The notes beneath the pieces were generated by a model. The model saw only the letters and a list, made by a program, of their open reading frames with translations. It searched no databases and was not told the origin of the DNA. The position numbers were made by a program, and so were the translations under genes. From Epiperipatus broadwayi (lineage: Eukaryota; Onychophora; Udeonychophora; Euonychophora; Peripatidae), in the NCBI GenBank assembly GCA_028023455.1, contig JAQFVV010006200.1:3481738-3545737 (forward strand): DNA of 64,000 nucleotides, in the 5' to 3' direction. Positions 1 through 13,030 of the stretch are shown here, in pieces (the first letter of the stretch is position 1; the number at the start of each line of letters is the position of its first letter).

Positions 1-117
1 GACTCAGATCCATATGTAAGCATTGGTAAAACATTTCTTTTCAAGAACAAAGACATATTTTATTTTTTAACAGAATCCTTCTACAAAAATTATTTCATCA
101 AAATTAGTTCTGATTCA

Positions 118-205
118 TGACACTAGATGGGGATTTTATGCACAAACCTTCTTGCAGCTTCTGTGTTATAGCTTGTGTAAAGATAAAGAATGATGATAAT
201 GTGAT
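118..205 (+). repeat. Family A remnant
   Basis: CACTAGATGGGGATTTTATG and the tail-like AATGTGATGTTTAGTGGT identify a short decayed end of a family A element. Confidence 0.6.
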
Positions 206-2139
206 GTTTAGTGGTCAAAATTAATTTTATCATTAATTTCATCTATTTATTTTTTCATCTGTATTAATAATCTGATTAAAAAAATTATTATTAATTTTAA
301 ATATTACCTTAATCTTTTTAACATTTATTTTTAATTCTACATTTTGATTTCCTAAAATATTATTGTAAAAGAATCACATTATCTGCAAATTCTAGATAAC
401 ATATTATTCTCCATTTATTTTTATTCTCTTCCCATTTTAATGCACAAAATATTTGCTGTAAAACTGCTGTAATTTGAAGAGATGGAATGTCACTACTGTT
501 CACCCTTGTCAATATTAATCTAATATCACCATGTAATCTATTTTGATAAATATTTTTCAGAACTTGACAATATCATAGATTATGGCTTGATTATATAAAG
601 CTTTAATCAAATACCTTTTCATAATCAACTACCTTATTTTACTTCAACCTCCAATTTATAAAGCTATTCAAGAAAGGGGTAGATTTTTTTTTTAATAGGG
701 GAAATTAAAAATAAATTGAAAATGTTTAGAAGATTATAACAGAGGAATAAAAATAGGTTAATAAAAATAAAATAATATGTAAAAAAAAAAGTTTTTTTAA
801 ATCATGCTTTTATGTAAACTGTATTAGCCAACTAAAAAGTAGAAGAAAAAAAAACTGAATCTAAAAAATATCAGATATCTTAAAAATCTAGACTTATAAA
901 ATAATTGGAAATTACAGGAATATTGTCATTTCATAAAAGCATTTGAGGCTCAAATAAATCATAAAAATCAAAAAGGTGTTAAATGCTTTTATAAAAAGAT
1001 AATATTCCTGTAATTTCCAATTGTTTTACAACAAGTCAAGATTTTTATGATCTTTGATATTTTCCAAGAATGGCAAAATAACCAAGATTGTTTTTTTCTA
1101 CTTTTTAGTTGAATTACTTTGTTATTTTACTACTTTTTAGTCAGCTAGTACTGTTTTTATAAAAGCATTATTATTTTTTTTTTAAAAAACTTTTTTTCTA
1201 CGTATTATTTTATTTTTTGCTTTTTAGTTATAAACTTAAAAAAAAAATCTGACAAAAAATAATTAACACTAATATAAAAAAAGCATTTAATTATTTTGAC
1301 ATACTACTATTTTATCCTCTAAAATGAAATTATGATTATAAAACTTTTATATTGTCAATGAAATGTAACTGACAAACTGTTCTCATGTTAATTATTATTG
1401 AGTCACGAAAAAGACCAATTAAAACTACAACGTAGATGTGATGTGGAAACTCGTGAACAAAAATAACTTTTATTTATTAAATCTTTTATCAAACTTTTTT
1501 CATTAAAAACAATAAATGATTGAGAAATCTCAGCCAGAACAAAATTCAAAAATGTAGTTCTACAGACAGAAACATAGACACAACAAGTTAATATAAAATC
1601 ACATAATAATGATTTAAAGGTGTATAAGAAGCAAACGTAGTGGCCAAAAAAAGTTTTACAATAAGCAAATTTAATAGATAGGAAAATTTATTTTTATGTA
1701 TTTACGTAATAATTAAGATAAATATGTGAATGATATATTTCAGATGTATAATGAAGAGAGATGGAAAAAAAGACTAAATAAATTGATTCAAGAAAAAGAA
1801 GAATTATTGAAAATGAATTAAAAACTTTGGTTATATAAAAATAAAAAATGCACAAAATATGAAAATATCTATAACACAAGAAAGAGCTTATTATTGTTGT
1901 TCTCTCTGACTAATAAAATAATATTACACATGTTCTGATATATATTTTAAATTGATGTGAAATAATGTTATTGGGTTTGTATAAAATAAATAATCTCCTA
2001 TTGATTATGCACTGTAGAAAATTAATCACAAGGAGATAAAACCCCAAAAGATTATGCTTATTATTTAGATGTATGCAGAAGTTTGCAGAGATCTGATGGT
2101 AATACTGTATTTAGTAAGAATTAATATCTATTATTTGTG
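206..2139. other. No gene seen
   Basis: AT-rich sequence apart from the 763-1218 foldback element. The 61-residue minus-strand frame at 1694-1879 has no recognisable features. Confidence 0.6.
763..1218. repeat. Foldback element with about 200-bp arms
   Basis: Outer AAAATAAAATAATATGT pairs with ACGTATTATTTTATTTT; inner AATTGGAAATTACAGGAATA (about 903) pairs with its complement ending 1022. Arms carry small indels. Confidence 0.75.
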
Positions 2140-2151
2140 AGTTATAAACTT

Positions 2152-2818
2152 AAACAAAGCAAAGCAAAACTCCATATAGTAGTGCCACCTGTGCTAAACA
2201 GAGTAATCAATGGATGCCAGAAGGCTTGTGCATAAAATCCCTATCTAATGCCTACTCATCCAATATCCCCAGACTAGTTTCTGGCTTGTGGCCTTTGTCA
2301 GTGAGAAGCTTTGGATCTGAGAGCACTGCATCTAGATCTTAGTATCTAATGCAATCCTCTAGCAAACACCTTTTATCTCTACTTAACTACAAAACTATGA
2401 GCATGAAATTGAAAACACAAAAATATTTTCAATCTAAGCTCAATAGCTTATATAGTCATATGGGTCTGAACTCAGTTCAGCACCCATACATTTTGGTGTC
2501 TTTGGCTCTTTAACAACCATAGCCACCACTACCCTATTAGGCAGGATTGGTGTTAAACCAGCAAGCATCACATGATCACATCTCCAATACTAGCACATAA
2601 TTATTTATAAACAAAGCAAAGCAAAGCAAAACTCCATATAGTAGTGCCACCTGTGCTAGGATGAGTAGGCATTAGAGAGAGATTTTATGCACAAGCCTTC
2701 TGGCATCCATTGATTACTCTGTTTAGCACAGGTGGCACTACTATATGGAGTTTTGCTTTGCTTTGTTTATAAATAATTATGTGCTAGTATTGGAGATGTG
2801 ATCATGTGATGCTTGCTC
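2152..2818 (+). mobile_element. Foldback retroposon family A, long copy
   Basis: Perfect 12-bp duplication AGTTATAAACTT on both sides (2140-2151, 2819-2830). The left 430 bases read as an antisense unit (arm, hammerhead region, body, tail); then a smaller hairpin (about 2569-2679 against 2702-2812) ends with the sense tail GATCATGTGATG. The minus-strand ribozyme region at 2265-2310 has CUGACAA instead of CUGANGA, so it is probably dead. Confidence 0.82.
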
Positions 2819-3019
2819 AGTTATAAACTTGTGAAATTGCATAAGGATTGTCTATTAAACTAGTTTGTAAAGATGGATAATTATATCTGTTCATCTACGT
2901 AATATTAATAAACCCAGATTTGTCAAGTTTCGCCACTGTTTTAAGTGTTTTTTTTTTTGCTTTTTTATTTTATTGGAACATTTGATGTTTATTTAGCTGG
3001 TATGTTACCATAGATATAG

Positions 3020-3430
3020 CAATTATTTGATGAAAGAGTAAGAGTTAGGGAGAAATGGAATAAGAATTTGAACTGTAGATGTGATTTATGTGGACATGGG
3101 GAAGAGAGAATTGAGCATTTATTTTTGAATGCAAGATATTGAAAGAGAACCAAGGTAAATGGAATACAGAACAGAAAAAATAAAGGTAAGCAGAAAGTAA
3201 CTAAGTTTTTTTTAGTTCTTATAATAAAAAAATAAAAAATATGAAGATAATTTAGTAAAATTAATAAATCAGCTTTTATTAAAATGGAATAGAAAGTAAA
3301 AAATGAATCAGGACTGGAAGAATGAGTTAGTGCACGTAGATGAATTTATTGCAGTGTATAATTTAAAAGGGAGGAACTGTTTATTTTCACTAATAGGATT
3401 TCTGAGTATATACTAGAAATTTTATGACTG
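3020..3430 (+). pseudogene. Second LINE family, 3' remnant
   Basis: Around 3077-3140 the + strand reads CRCDLCGHGEERIEHLFL, the zinc-knuckle signature of LINE proteins. TTTTATTAAAATGGAATAG near 3275 recurs at 46790. Confidence 0.6.
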
Positions 3431-4011
3431 ATTAAGGGGAGAGCGGCACTTTAAATCCCTTTACATTGATACATGTATATGTATAAATACACATATTTTA
3501 ATAATGAAAAGTATGTTATAGTAATCTAGAAAAGCTAAAGGTTCCTGAATAAAATGAAGGCACTAGAGAGAACTTCAATTTATCCATTTGAGTGAAATTA
3601 TAATTACATTTAATCTTCTTTCACTTCGATGCTTAAATATCACTCGACTCACAATTAAATGTTTTAATAATGAATCTCTGAAATAATTTCAAATTTTCCT
3701 AATTCCCAGATACGCCTTCATCATCGCAATTAACATATGCTTTGTTCTCTGTCTAAAAACAGATTGAATAATTAGACAAAAACTTTTTCAACCAGCTAAT
3801 TCTAGCACCTTAATTTTTAGAGCTGCTTATAAATTTTAATGAGATCGACGCATCTTAAAGATAATATTAAACAAGCCAAAAAGTAAATTATATTGTTAAA
3901 TAGTACTGATACATTTAATTAAAAATAATAAAAAAAAAAGTTTTATTATTGATTTTTTTGTTATCTGTGGATTCAATATTTTTTCTTTAAACAATGCATA
4001 AAATTTTGTTT

Positions 4012-4116
4012 TATAAAATAAAATAACAATTCGTGTCAATTGTTAATACAGAGTTTCTTTAATAAATAATATTTCTCTGTATTAACAATTGACACGAATT
4101 GTTATTTTATTTTATA
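4012..4116. repeat. Perfect 42-bp inverted repeat, 21-nt loop
   Basis: Arms 4012-4053 and 4075-4116 are exactly complementary, containing CAATTCGTGTCAATTG. No coding content. Confidence 0.9.
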
Positions 4117-5310
4117 TTATTTACAGAAGATTTATTTATTTATTTAAAATTTTGTTTTATAATTTTTATCCTATTTTAATTTATAACTGACTTTATTTTA
4201 ATAATTGATGAGACAATATGAAAATTAAATTACATGTAAATTTTTTGTTGATCGCTAATTTTTATTATATCGTTGATAATTAAAAAGAAAAAGTTGTTGA
4301 TTCTAAATTGTCTTTATTTTTTTAAAAACTTTTTATTCAGATGACAAGTATTTTTTGTTTTTATATTGTACAATACCATATATAAATAATTTTGATCATC
4401 ACTAGATGGCATTGCAAAGTGCAAAGTGATGTTTTTATGATAGGAAGTCAATATATCGTTAGTTATGTGATTGTAATTTTAATAGTTTATATAAAATGCC
4501 GGTATTAACTTGTAACACAAACCACTTTCGAATTTCATTGTGGCCACCGATTATAATTAAATATTTTTATAGATAAAAGTTCGAAATGATTTTATTTTGA
4601 GAGTAACGTTTTCCTGTTATGCTTATAAGGTATGTGCATCTTTTCTTGTAAAATAAATAAATCATAATTAGTACTTATCTATAAATATAAACTTCGAGTA
4701 TTTATATTTTTAAATATGTTATTCTATTTTTAAATGCTTTGCTTTTTAACTTTATCTAAACGCAATTGTGACTTTAACAAGTGATTTTTTTTTCGTGCTT
4801 ATGAGGTTTTATGATAGTTGGTTCGTCCGCAGTGGTAAAATTAAACTAAGGACTAAAATATATATATATATTAAAAAAAAAGTCTGATGGATTCTTATTA
4901 ACTTAAATATATTATACTTTAATGCGACTATTTTTTGCAGTACCATTAGGCAGTTTTTGTTTTACGACATAGAAAACGTTAAATGAAATAACTTTGTTTA
5001 TTTCTTTTACAGGGGTGTATGCATGTAAAGTTAGGGAAACATTTTCATGTACAAATTCTCATCGACGATGATCAGGGTTATCGCTTGGTTATCATACTTC
5101 ATTATCTAATTACTCAGCTTTCGGCTCTCAACGTTATAAAATCTATAAATTACTTTATACTTGTAAATGCACCGAAAAAGTAAATGTTATTGGAGTTGAC
5201 ATAATAAAAAATATTCATTGTTTTGGAAGACTAGTGGGTACTTTTCATTGACTGCAACCATCCAAAGCTCATTCAGCACTTTTCTTAAATTAAAATCATG
5301 AATTTCTTTA

Positions 5311-5579
5311 ATTAATGGGTAAAACTGACTTATGTAAAAACATTTATAGTCAATATACTTAATTTATTTACAGTTATATATACAGCAAAGACCGCTATAA
5401 GTGAAAAATACGCATGTAAATGTAAGTTGTTTTTTTTATTATTGACATTTAGACGTAGATATAGTTACATACACTTATTAAATTTGGATATAGTTATTAG
5501 GGGGGGGGAAAGTAGTTAATTTTTTTAAAAATAGAGGGCGAAGTGTTCACGCCGCTATAAGTCAGTTTTACCAATTAAT
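5311..5579. repeat. MITE-like unit with 23-bp terminal inverted repeats
   Basis: ATTAATGGGTAAAACTGACT at 5311 and ATAAGTCAGTTTTACC at 5557 are inverted with one mismatch in 23. GACCGCTATAAGTG and CGCCGCTATAAGTC also recur inside. Confidence 0.6.
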
Positions 5580-5754
5580 GATATCCACAATAATGCTTGT
5601 AACAAATTATTAGCAGTTAATGTTACTGCTACTAACCAGAGGAAAAAATAGAATATTGAATTAATAGGACAAAAAAAAAAAAAAGATTCTTATAAAATAT
5701 ATGAATCAATCGCTAAGATTAGATGTTTTAAAGTAATATTAATATTTATGAAAA

Positions 5755-6960
5755 ATGATAAAAAAGATATTTAAAGTACAGAGTTATCTGCGTTCTTATA
5801 TCACTTCTATTACCAAGATAATTAAAACTTATTTACAGAGAATTTTGTATTCCGACCAACCAAAAGAACAAGCTGAATATAAAAATAGTTTTAGCACAAT
5901 AGATCATATTCAAGCATTGAGAGAAATTATAGAAATATCCAGTAAATATGAATTGTAATTAATTATGCTTTGGATTTGTAGATTATTAAAAGACATTTGA
6001 TTTTTTAAGCATTTCTACAGTGATTAAATCATTGAGTCATCAAGATATAGACCCAGGATATTATATTCTGAAGAATGTTTATTAAAATGCAATAGCAATA
6101 ATTATATTACATGGTGAACTAAGAATATTAATATTGAGAAAAATTCTGATTCTATATTTGCAAAACTTTTTACAGCAGTTTTACAAGAAGTATTTTAGGA
6201 ATTAAAATGGGAAGCTAAGGGAGTAAAAGTGATTATTTAAGTCTATAAATTGCAGAGGATGTGGTTGTTTTTGCAAATAATATTTCAGAGCCACAGGAAA
6301 TATTGCAAATGTTATTAGTGAAAGTAAGACATTAGGACTAAAGATGGATATTAAAAAATCTAAAATAATATTCTGTGTATTTTCTTATCATGAATTAGAA
6401 GTTAATAATTACAAATACCTTTATCGGATCATTAACACAGATGGGAACACATAATGGATGAAATTAATCATAGAATTAAACTTGATGGAGTGCTATGTGT
6501 TTGAAAAGGAAGGTTTTTTAATAGAAATATTTTAGCAGTTCTGATATATAAAATCTAAGACTTAGACCCAAACAGAAGAGCAATAAAGAGACTTCAATCA
6601 CTCACTGAAGTATGGAGAGATGTATGCTAGCAATAACAAGAAGAGATTGAAAATATGGGTGAGAGAATAATAATCATTGACAGTGAAACAATTAAGAGAT
6701 TGAAATGGATCTGTGTTGTGCATATTGTTAGAAGAAAGGATAATAGATATACATTTGAAGTTTTAAATTAGATTCCAAGACATTGAAAAAGATCTAGAAA
6801 GAAGCCACATGTGAGTTGAATGGACAAAATAAAGAAGTTTGCTGGTGTGTTGTGGAGTAAAGAAACTAGGGATTGCAGTAGGGGGATTAAATTTGGAGAG
6901 ATCTTTATCCTGCAGCAGATGGATAATGGTCAAAAAGGATGATGATGATGATAAGAAAAT
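5755..6960 (+). pseudogene. Decayed LINE reverse transcriptase (RTE-type?)
   Basis: From 5755 an open stretch contains QPKEQAEYKNSFSTIDHIQA, the classic LINE RT segment, with LCFGFVDY after a stop. EDVVVFANNISEPQEILQML follows near 6255-6320 (the F/YADD region), and the C-terminal part resembles the better copy at 11758-12236. It ends in a GATGATGATGATA repeat near 6950. Short microsatellite 3' tails are characteristic of RTE elements, hence the tentative class. Multiple stops and frameshifts. Confidence 0.75.
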
Positions 6961-9900
6961 CTGTCCTGTGATTTAAATTTGAAATTGTTTCACTATTTTA
7001 TATCCCCTAAGGCAACTTAATATACATGCTTAGAATATAGATACTATACACTAAAAACATTGTAAGTTGCTACTCTAAACTTTTTAAAAATATGATTTTG
7101 ATAGAGATTAGCATCAAAAAGATTAATATTGTTTCAAATTTTTTTATGGTTGTAAATTCTAATAATTAAAATCACTTAAAATTTAGCTAATGGTACATTT
7201 AAAATTGATTAACAACAAACACTGAAATGTTTTAAAATTATAATGGAAAAGTATATAATTAAAAATGTTTTTTGTTTGATTTGATAGATTAAAAAATTGC
7301 TTACTTTTAAGCATGTTAGCTACTGCTTTGAATCTTTGATTTAGCACTGTAACAAGTTGCAATATAACAAACACCTGGCTATTATATAGCCATAAAAATA
7401 TCCAATCATTGTTATTTTATAGTGTTATCTCTTAAAAATCAATAATCTTTAGTTTTGTTATTATAGTAAATCCAAGTATAATTAATTCATGATTAGAAAA
7501 CAATGGGGACTAATATCAAAAATCTTATCTATAATAATCTATTGATATTCCAATAATAAATGATCTCCCTCTTTCCATGTCCGAATTAAATTTTTTGTAA
7601 GAATTTAAATTAATGAACATGAGAGCAGCACAATCGTATTTTAATAACTAATTTCACGGTAGTTAGCTGATTGATAAATGCTCTTTTGCATAAAGTGGTC
7701 ATTACTATCTAATGCAAATTAAGCATAAGATGTATCGTATGACACTTTGTTGTGGTATATTGATTTTGCATAACAGATTGTTTATTTCATTTGAGTAATA
7801 ATCATATTTTAAAAAAACTTTATAAATACATTATTAATTTAAAAATTTATTTTTTAATCTTTATCTGATAAACAGACTTTAACCAAATAATGAAATTTTC
7901 TGAAAGGCTTATTTTCTCACATGAACTAATTTAAGAACTTTTCAAATGGTGTTCAGAATTGATGACTAAAGAGGTGCAGGAAAATTTGAGGCTGATTACT
8001 GCTGATTGTTATAAAATTAAGATGGAGACATTTTCAAGTGAACCCAACTTAGATCTGGTGAAAGCATGTAATGAAGTTATAACTTTGTTGATAAAAGAAG
8101 AGGGCAAAGAATGTTGAGTTATCTAAACTTAATTCAGATCTCATTGCAATTGCAAAGTTTTTCTGTTTCTGTGGTATTAATGAGAATCCAAGCTGTTTGG
8201 CTTAACCACAAATTTTTCTGTTTTGTTTGTAATAATAGGAAAATTAATACAGATAAAACACCATTAGTACAACTACCTATAATTCAACAACTCCTATTCA
8301 ATAAAATTTTGAAGAGGACTTTTACAATGATTATGAGTGACAAAGTTTATTGTCATAGCATAAGTTACAATTTATTAAGCAACAATTTACTTAACATTTT
8401 TTGAAAATTTAACTACAGTCATTAAAAAAATGAAAAAAAAAAATTATAGTATAATGTAATTAAAAAATTATACTCATTTGAAAAAAAAAAATGCAGATTT
8501 GTAAATATTTATAATTAATAAATCTAATTGCTGTGGGCACAAAATTTCTTTTTTGCTCTTTTAATGTAACAGCTCTTATTAAATTGTGATTTTGATTTTC
8601 TCCCTCTTCCCCTAGAAAACAGTAACTGAATAATTTTCAATACTATTTTTTCTGAAAAAAAAAAAAGACATTGAAATTAATTTTAATTTCTAAATATTAA
8701 AGGAAATAGAAAGGGAAAAGTAAATCAATGTATAAAGCTCATTTAAAAAAAAAAAGTAATTGGGGAAAAATAATTGGTAATTAGTTTTTAACATTGGCTT
8801 TACTGGTTTTTTTAAAAAATTTGTTGTAGTGAAGATATCATTGATAACATTATAGTTTGGAAGTCATAATATTTTATTAATATTTAAGCTGTATTAAAAT
8901 ATTATTGCATACTCAATGTCTGGAAGCATTAAAGTTCATTGATATTTATTCATCCTGTAAAGCAAAAAGAACTTGCAGGGGAGGTCATTTTATGCTTCTT
9001 TTTCTCACATGAAAATCATATTGGTTTCTTATGTGTTATTAAAATAATAAAAATTACTTTTTATTTTTAAAAGATTTTTAATTTACTAATTACTAGGTAT
9101 AAGGATTTCACATGGTGATGTTTTCCTGAAAGAGTAAATATGGCTTGGTTATAAGATGGTGTTTGACATTACCCATTGATATATATTGATCCCTCATTAT
9201 TATATAGTTTTTATATGTGGAATGATATGAGTTGGAATAACTGCTGTTACCAGATAAGGATTATATGCAAGATATAGGAGCTTCTTTTTTTTTGTATTAC
9301 TATTTGCAACTATTTATAAACTAACTCTAGTAAAATAAAATGTGAGTGATGAAGACCAAAACATTGGAGTCAGAATTGGCAGTGAATATAATTAAAGAAT
9401 AGAGATATGGTTACACAAACATACAAACTCATTATAACTCTTACCGCACAGAGATGGCTAATGGTAAGAAAGGCTTATGATGATCAAACTGTAATGAAGT
9501 AAATGACGAGCAATAATAAAAAATGAAGAGGGAATGAGAAAAAGAGTTCATGGAGAAACAAAACAACTATCACAAAAAGTACCCATTGTTTGATAAGCTA
9601 ATGTCAGAAAATGCACTTTTAATCAGGCATAGCTTACCTGTTATTTGCATTTAGTTTTTTTAACTGAAAGTCATTCCATTATCCAAAAACTATGGGTCTT
9701 ATTAATGACATGATATATAATAAATAATAACAATTTCAAGTTTTACTATGCAATAAAATTACATTTGCTTAGTAAAAAAAGAGAATAAAAACAGCCTTAT
9801 AGTTTGTATACAGAAGTAATAACAAATAAAGAATAATATAAATAATTATAGAAAAACTAATTACAGATATTCTTTTATGGTTAAATAGTATACTATTATT

Positions 9901-11548
9901 AAAGAAACCTATTACTATTTATGAAATTTGTTAGATCTAGTCTTAATACTAAAAAAGAAGTGTTTATATTTTACAAGTCTTAAAAGAAAAAGATTTTTTT
10001 AATATGTAAGTAAATTTTTGCAAATGTGCGAAGAATAAAATGACAAGTTAAAAGCATTAAAAATTGCTTGAGGTAACTTGATTTTTTTCATATTCATCGT
10101 GATATATATATCTGTTGCATTTATATTTATATTAATGTTATTTTATGACAAAACAATAAGGAAGAAAATTTTTTTGGAGTTCATAAGAAGTTCATGTACC
10201 AGAAAAGATAGAATTGGGTAGGACCTTAAGCACCAGAGCCTGATTCTACCAACGGCACAAATTTTTCTATTTTAATGTCGATATTTTTACAAAAATAACG
10301 ATACAGTAAGTTTGGAGTAATTTTTAACTTGATAATCAAGCATTACTTCTGAATAAATACATGTCAATGAAAATTACAGACTACTTATTACAATTTAAAA
10401 CATGAAAGAAACAAAATGTTGCAAGTATACCCTTTACTGGAGTCTCAATCCACATCCCAATATAGTAAAGAAAAAACTAAACAAATCATTAAAAAATGAA
10501 TATTTTCAATAAATGTAATCAATGCACATATTCTGTAAGAAATTAATTTAGTGATGACAGTAAATTCAGTTTTATAACACATTACAAAATCAATCTATCA
10601 ATTGAATATAAATAAGGATTTAAGAAACACAACAATGCAAAAAGCAAGCAGTGCAATCCATAAGAAAAAAAATTATGACCATAAATCTGCAACAAATTAA
10701 AATCCAAATTGATGTCCATCTTTGTGAGAAATAAAAAACAAGCATGCAGTAAAATTTGTTACAAAATGATTTCATTAATTTATTGAAAATATTTGTATTG
10801 TAATCATGCATTGATTTGATTCCTAAATATAGTATTTCCAGCTTTAATTTTCTAAATATATTATATTTTTCTCATGTTTTTAAATATCTTTTATTATTTT
10901 CACATCTTTTTAATTTTTGGTTTTTGATTTTTTTATGAAAAATTTGAAAGTTTATCAAATAGCCTTTTCTTTGGTATCCACCAGAAAGTAGAGCACATTC
11001 TCTCCCGATATAAGAAAATTTCATTCATATTTTTTTATTAACCAATTACATTAGTTGTAAAATTTGATGATTTGCTAAAAAATTATTTAGATCAACTCTT
11101 AAAAAAATTAGGAGGTGGGGATTGCTATATTCTGATAAAAATAATTCCAAAGAGAATCTTCATTCACTTAATTATTATAACTTATATTAATTTGGCTATT
11201 ATATATACTTTACTGACTTATTGTTGTTTCAATATAATACTTTTTTAGAAAATTATTTTGCCTTTATTAATATTTTTAATAAATTTTTTTTAAAGATTTA
11301 TTTTTCAAATTATTGAAGAACTATATGTATCTTTGGAAAAAAGAAAAACAAGTTCTGAAGAATATCAAATCATAGAATTTTAAAAAAGTATCAAAGGAAA
11401 AAAAAAAAGTTTTTTGATAAAATAAATTTATTTACAATCTAAAAAACGTTTATATATGGTTATGTTAGCAGATTATACATATACTGGATATCTATAATTA
11501 GACAAGCTTCTATTATTTATACTGAATATTTTTTTTTTATGTGTCAAA
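6961..11548. other. No gene recognised
   Basis: At 7960-8120 a + strand frame reads ENLRLITADCYKIKMETF and DLVKACNEVITLLIKEEG before a stop, possibly an old coding fragment of unknown origin. 10160-10260 resembles short sequences near 17150 and 30410 and may be a SINE. Otherwise AT-rich sequence. Confidence 0.5.
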
Positions 11549-11620
11549 GCGTCGGCCGGGAAGCGAACCCCGAGACAACTGCTTGTAAGGCAGCTGTGCT
11601 AACCACTCGGCCACCAACGC
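11549..11620 (-). tRNA. tRNA-Val(UAC)-like sequence, probable pseudogene or SINE head
   Basis: 72 nt on the minus strand folding to a cloverleaf: acceptor GCGTTGG/CCGACGC, anticodon stem GCTGC/GCAGT with loop CTTACAA (anticodon UAC), T arm with GGTTCGCTTCC. The D stem has two mismatches and the T stem one, so it may not be functional. It is GC-rich against its surroundings. Confidence 0.5.
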
Positions 11621-11757
11621 TTGATAGAATTATAAAGTTGACCTTTAACTTTGCATGACACCAAGCTTTATTTATCTTAGCATGATTTAATGATTTACTT
11701 AGTAATACTTTTAAAATTTTATTTCCAGTATCCATACATAAAAAGTAAGTAAATATG

Positions 11758-12236
11758 GTCATCATCATCATTTTCAATCATTATCAATCCATTGTAGGAT
11801 GAAGGTCTCTCCAAGTTCAATCCATTTTCTGCGATCTCTAGCACTCTTCTCCATATCACCTTTCTTATTTCATCTATCCATCTCATATGTGATCTCTTTC
11901 TGGGTTTTCTACAATCCCTTGGAATCCAATTTAAGATTTCAATTGTCCATCTATTATCATCTCTTCTAACAATATGCCCAGCCCAATTCCACTTCAGTCT
12001 TTTAATTCTTTCAATGATGTCAGTAACACCTGTTTGTTCTCTTACCCATATATTGCATTTTCGATCTCTTTTTGTTATTCCTAATATGCATCTCTCCATA
12101 CTTCTTTGAATGGTCTGAAGTTTCTGTATTGCTCTTCTATTAAGTGTCCAAGTAAATGAATTAATATTGTAAATGTCAAAGCGAGTCATGGAGGGATAGT
12201 CATTGAAAATAGCCAACTCTTTTGATGCCAAACTGT
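11758..12236 (-). pseudogene. LINE reverse transcriptase C-terminus, 5' truncated
   Basis: Minus-strand frame open for 170 residues (12231-11719) with RLKWNWAGHIVRRDDNRW, IPRDCRKPRKRSHMRW and IDEIRK, a signature found at the end of many animal LINE ORFs. The 3' end is a GATGATGATGA tail at 11758-11770. Best-preserved of three copies in the window. Confidence 0.8.
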
Positions 12237-12455
12237 AAAGGTCATAGTGTAAGCGAGAATCTCTCAGAATTTTTAAAATAAATAAATATTATGATTTAAA
12301 TCACTACGAAATAAATGTATTAAGATTTTTAAAATTTAGCTGGATAGCAAAAGATATTTTATTGTATTCAACTATATCTTATAATAAGTAAGCTTTCCTG
12401 TTTTAAAAAGACATAAATGCAATAATAACAAACTGGTGTAAGTAATGTTATCTTA

Positions 12456-12999
12456 AACCACTAAACATCACATGATCACTATCTCATACTAGCACAATAA
12501 TTGTTATTAAACAATTCAATTGTATTGAATTGTTTAATAACAATTATTGTGCTAGTATGAGATAGTGATCATGTGATGTTTAGTGGTTTAACACCAATCC
12601 TGCCTAATAGGATAGTGGTGGCTATGGTTGTTAAAGAGCCAAAGACACCAAAATGTATGGGTACTGAATTGAGTTCAGACCCATATGACTATATAAGCTA
12701 TTGAGCTTGGATTGAAAATATTAATAGTGTTTTCAATTTCATTCTCATAGTTTTGTAGTTAAATAGAGTTAAAAGGTGGGTGCTGGAGGGTTGCATTAGA
12801 TCTAAGATCTAGGTGCAGTGCTCTCAGATCCAAGGCTCCTCACTGATGAAGGCCACAAGCCAGAAACTAGTCTGGGGATATTGGATGAGTAGGCACTAGA
12901 TAGGGATTTTATGCACAAGCCTTCTGGCATCCATTGATTGCTCTTGTTAGCACAAGATGGCACTACTATATGGAGAGTGTTGTTTTGTTTTGAATTGTT
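12456..12999 (-). mobile_element. Foldback retroposon family A, permuted copy
   Basis: Flanked by the perfect 13-bp duplication TAATGTTATCTTA (12443-12455, 13000-13012). The tail is at the left, reverse-complemented. On the + strand the order is antisense tail, a short palindrome centred near 12530, sense tail, body, hammerhead (12837-12878), then arm ending GAATTGTTT. Tail joined directly to body is a circular permutation relative to the compact copies. Confidence 0.85.
12837..12878 (+). ncRNA. Hammerhead ribozyme, type I-like (family A)
   Basis: Stem I UCCUCA (12837-12842) pairs with UGGGGA (12873-12878); core CUGAUGA 12843-12849; stem II GGC/GCC with loop CACAA and a flanking A-A mismatch; GAAA 12863-12866; two-bp stem III AC/GU around UA; cleavage triplet GUC ending 12872. 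The very short stem III is like that reported for hammerheads of Penelope elements and animal retrozymes. Confidence 0.72.
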
Positions 13000-13030
13000 T
13001 AATGTTATCTTACTATAAATGTGTTTATCT

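Larger units (their letters stand above)
2831..5754. other. No host gene seen
   Basis: Holds the 3020-3430 LINE remnant, the perfect hairpin at 4012 and the MITE-like unit at 5311. 4930-5290 is slightly richer in GC, with no frame I recognise. Confidence 0.5.

Noticed and set aside
2160-2830. Possible CRISPR-like array because of recurring short repeats
   Set aside because: Repeats are inverted, unevenly spaced and flanked by target duplications; the genome is animal.
8111-8404. 97-residue + strand frame
   Set aside because: No recognisable motif and hydrophobic low-complexity composition; probably chance.
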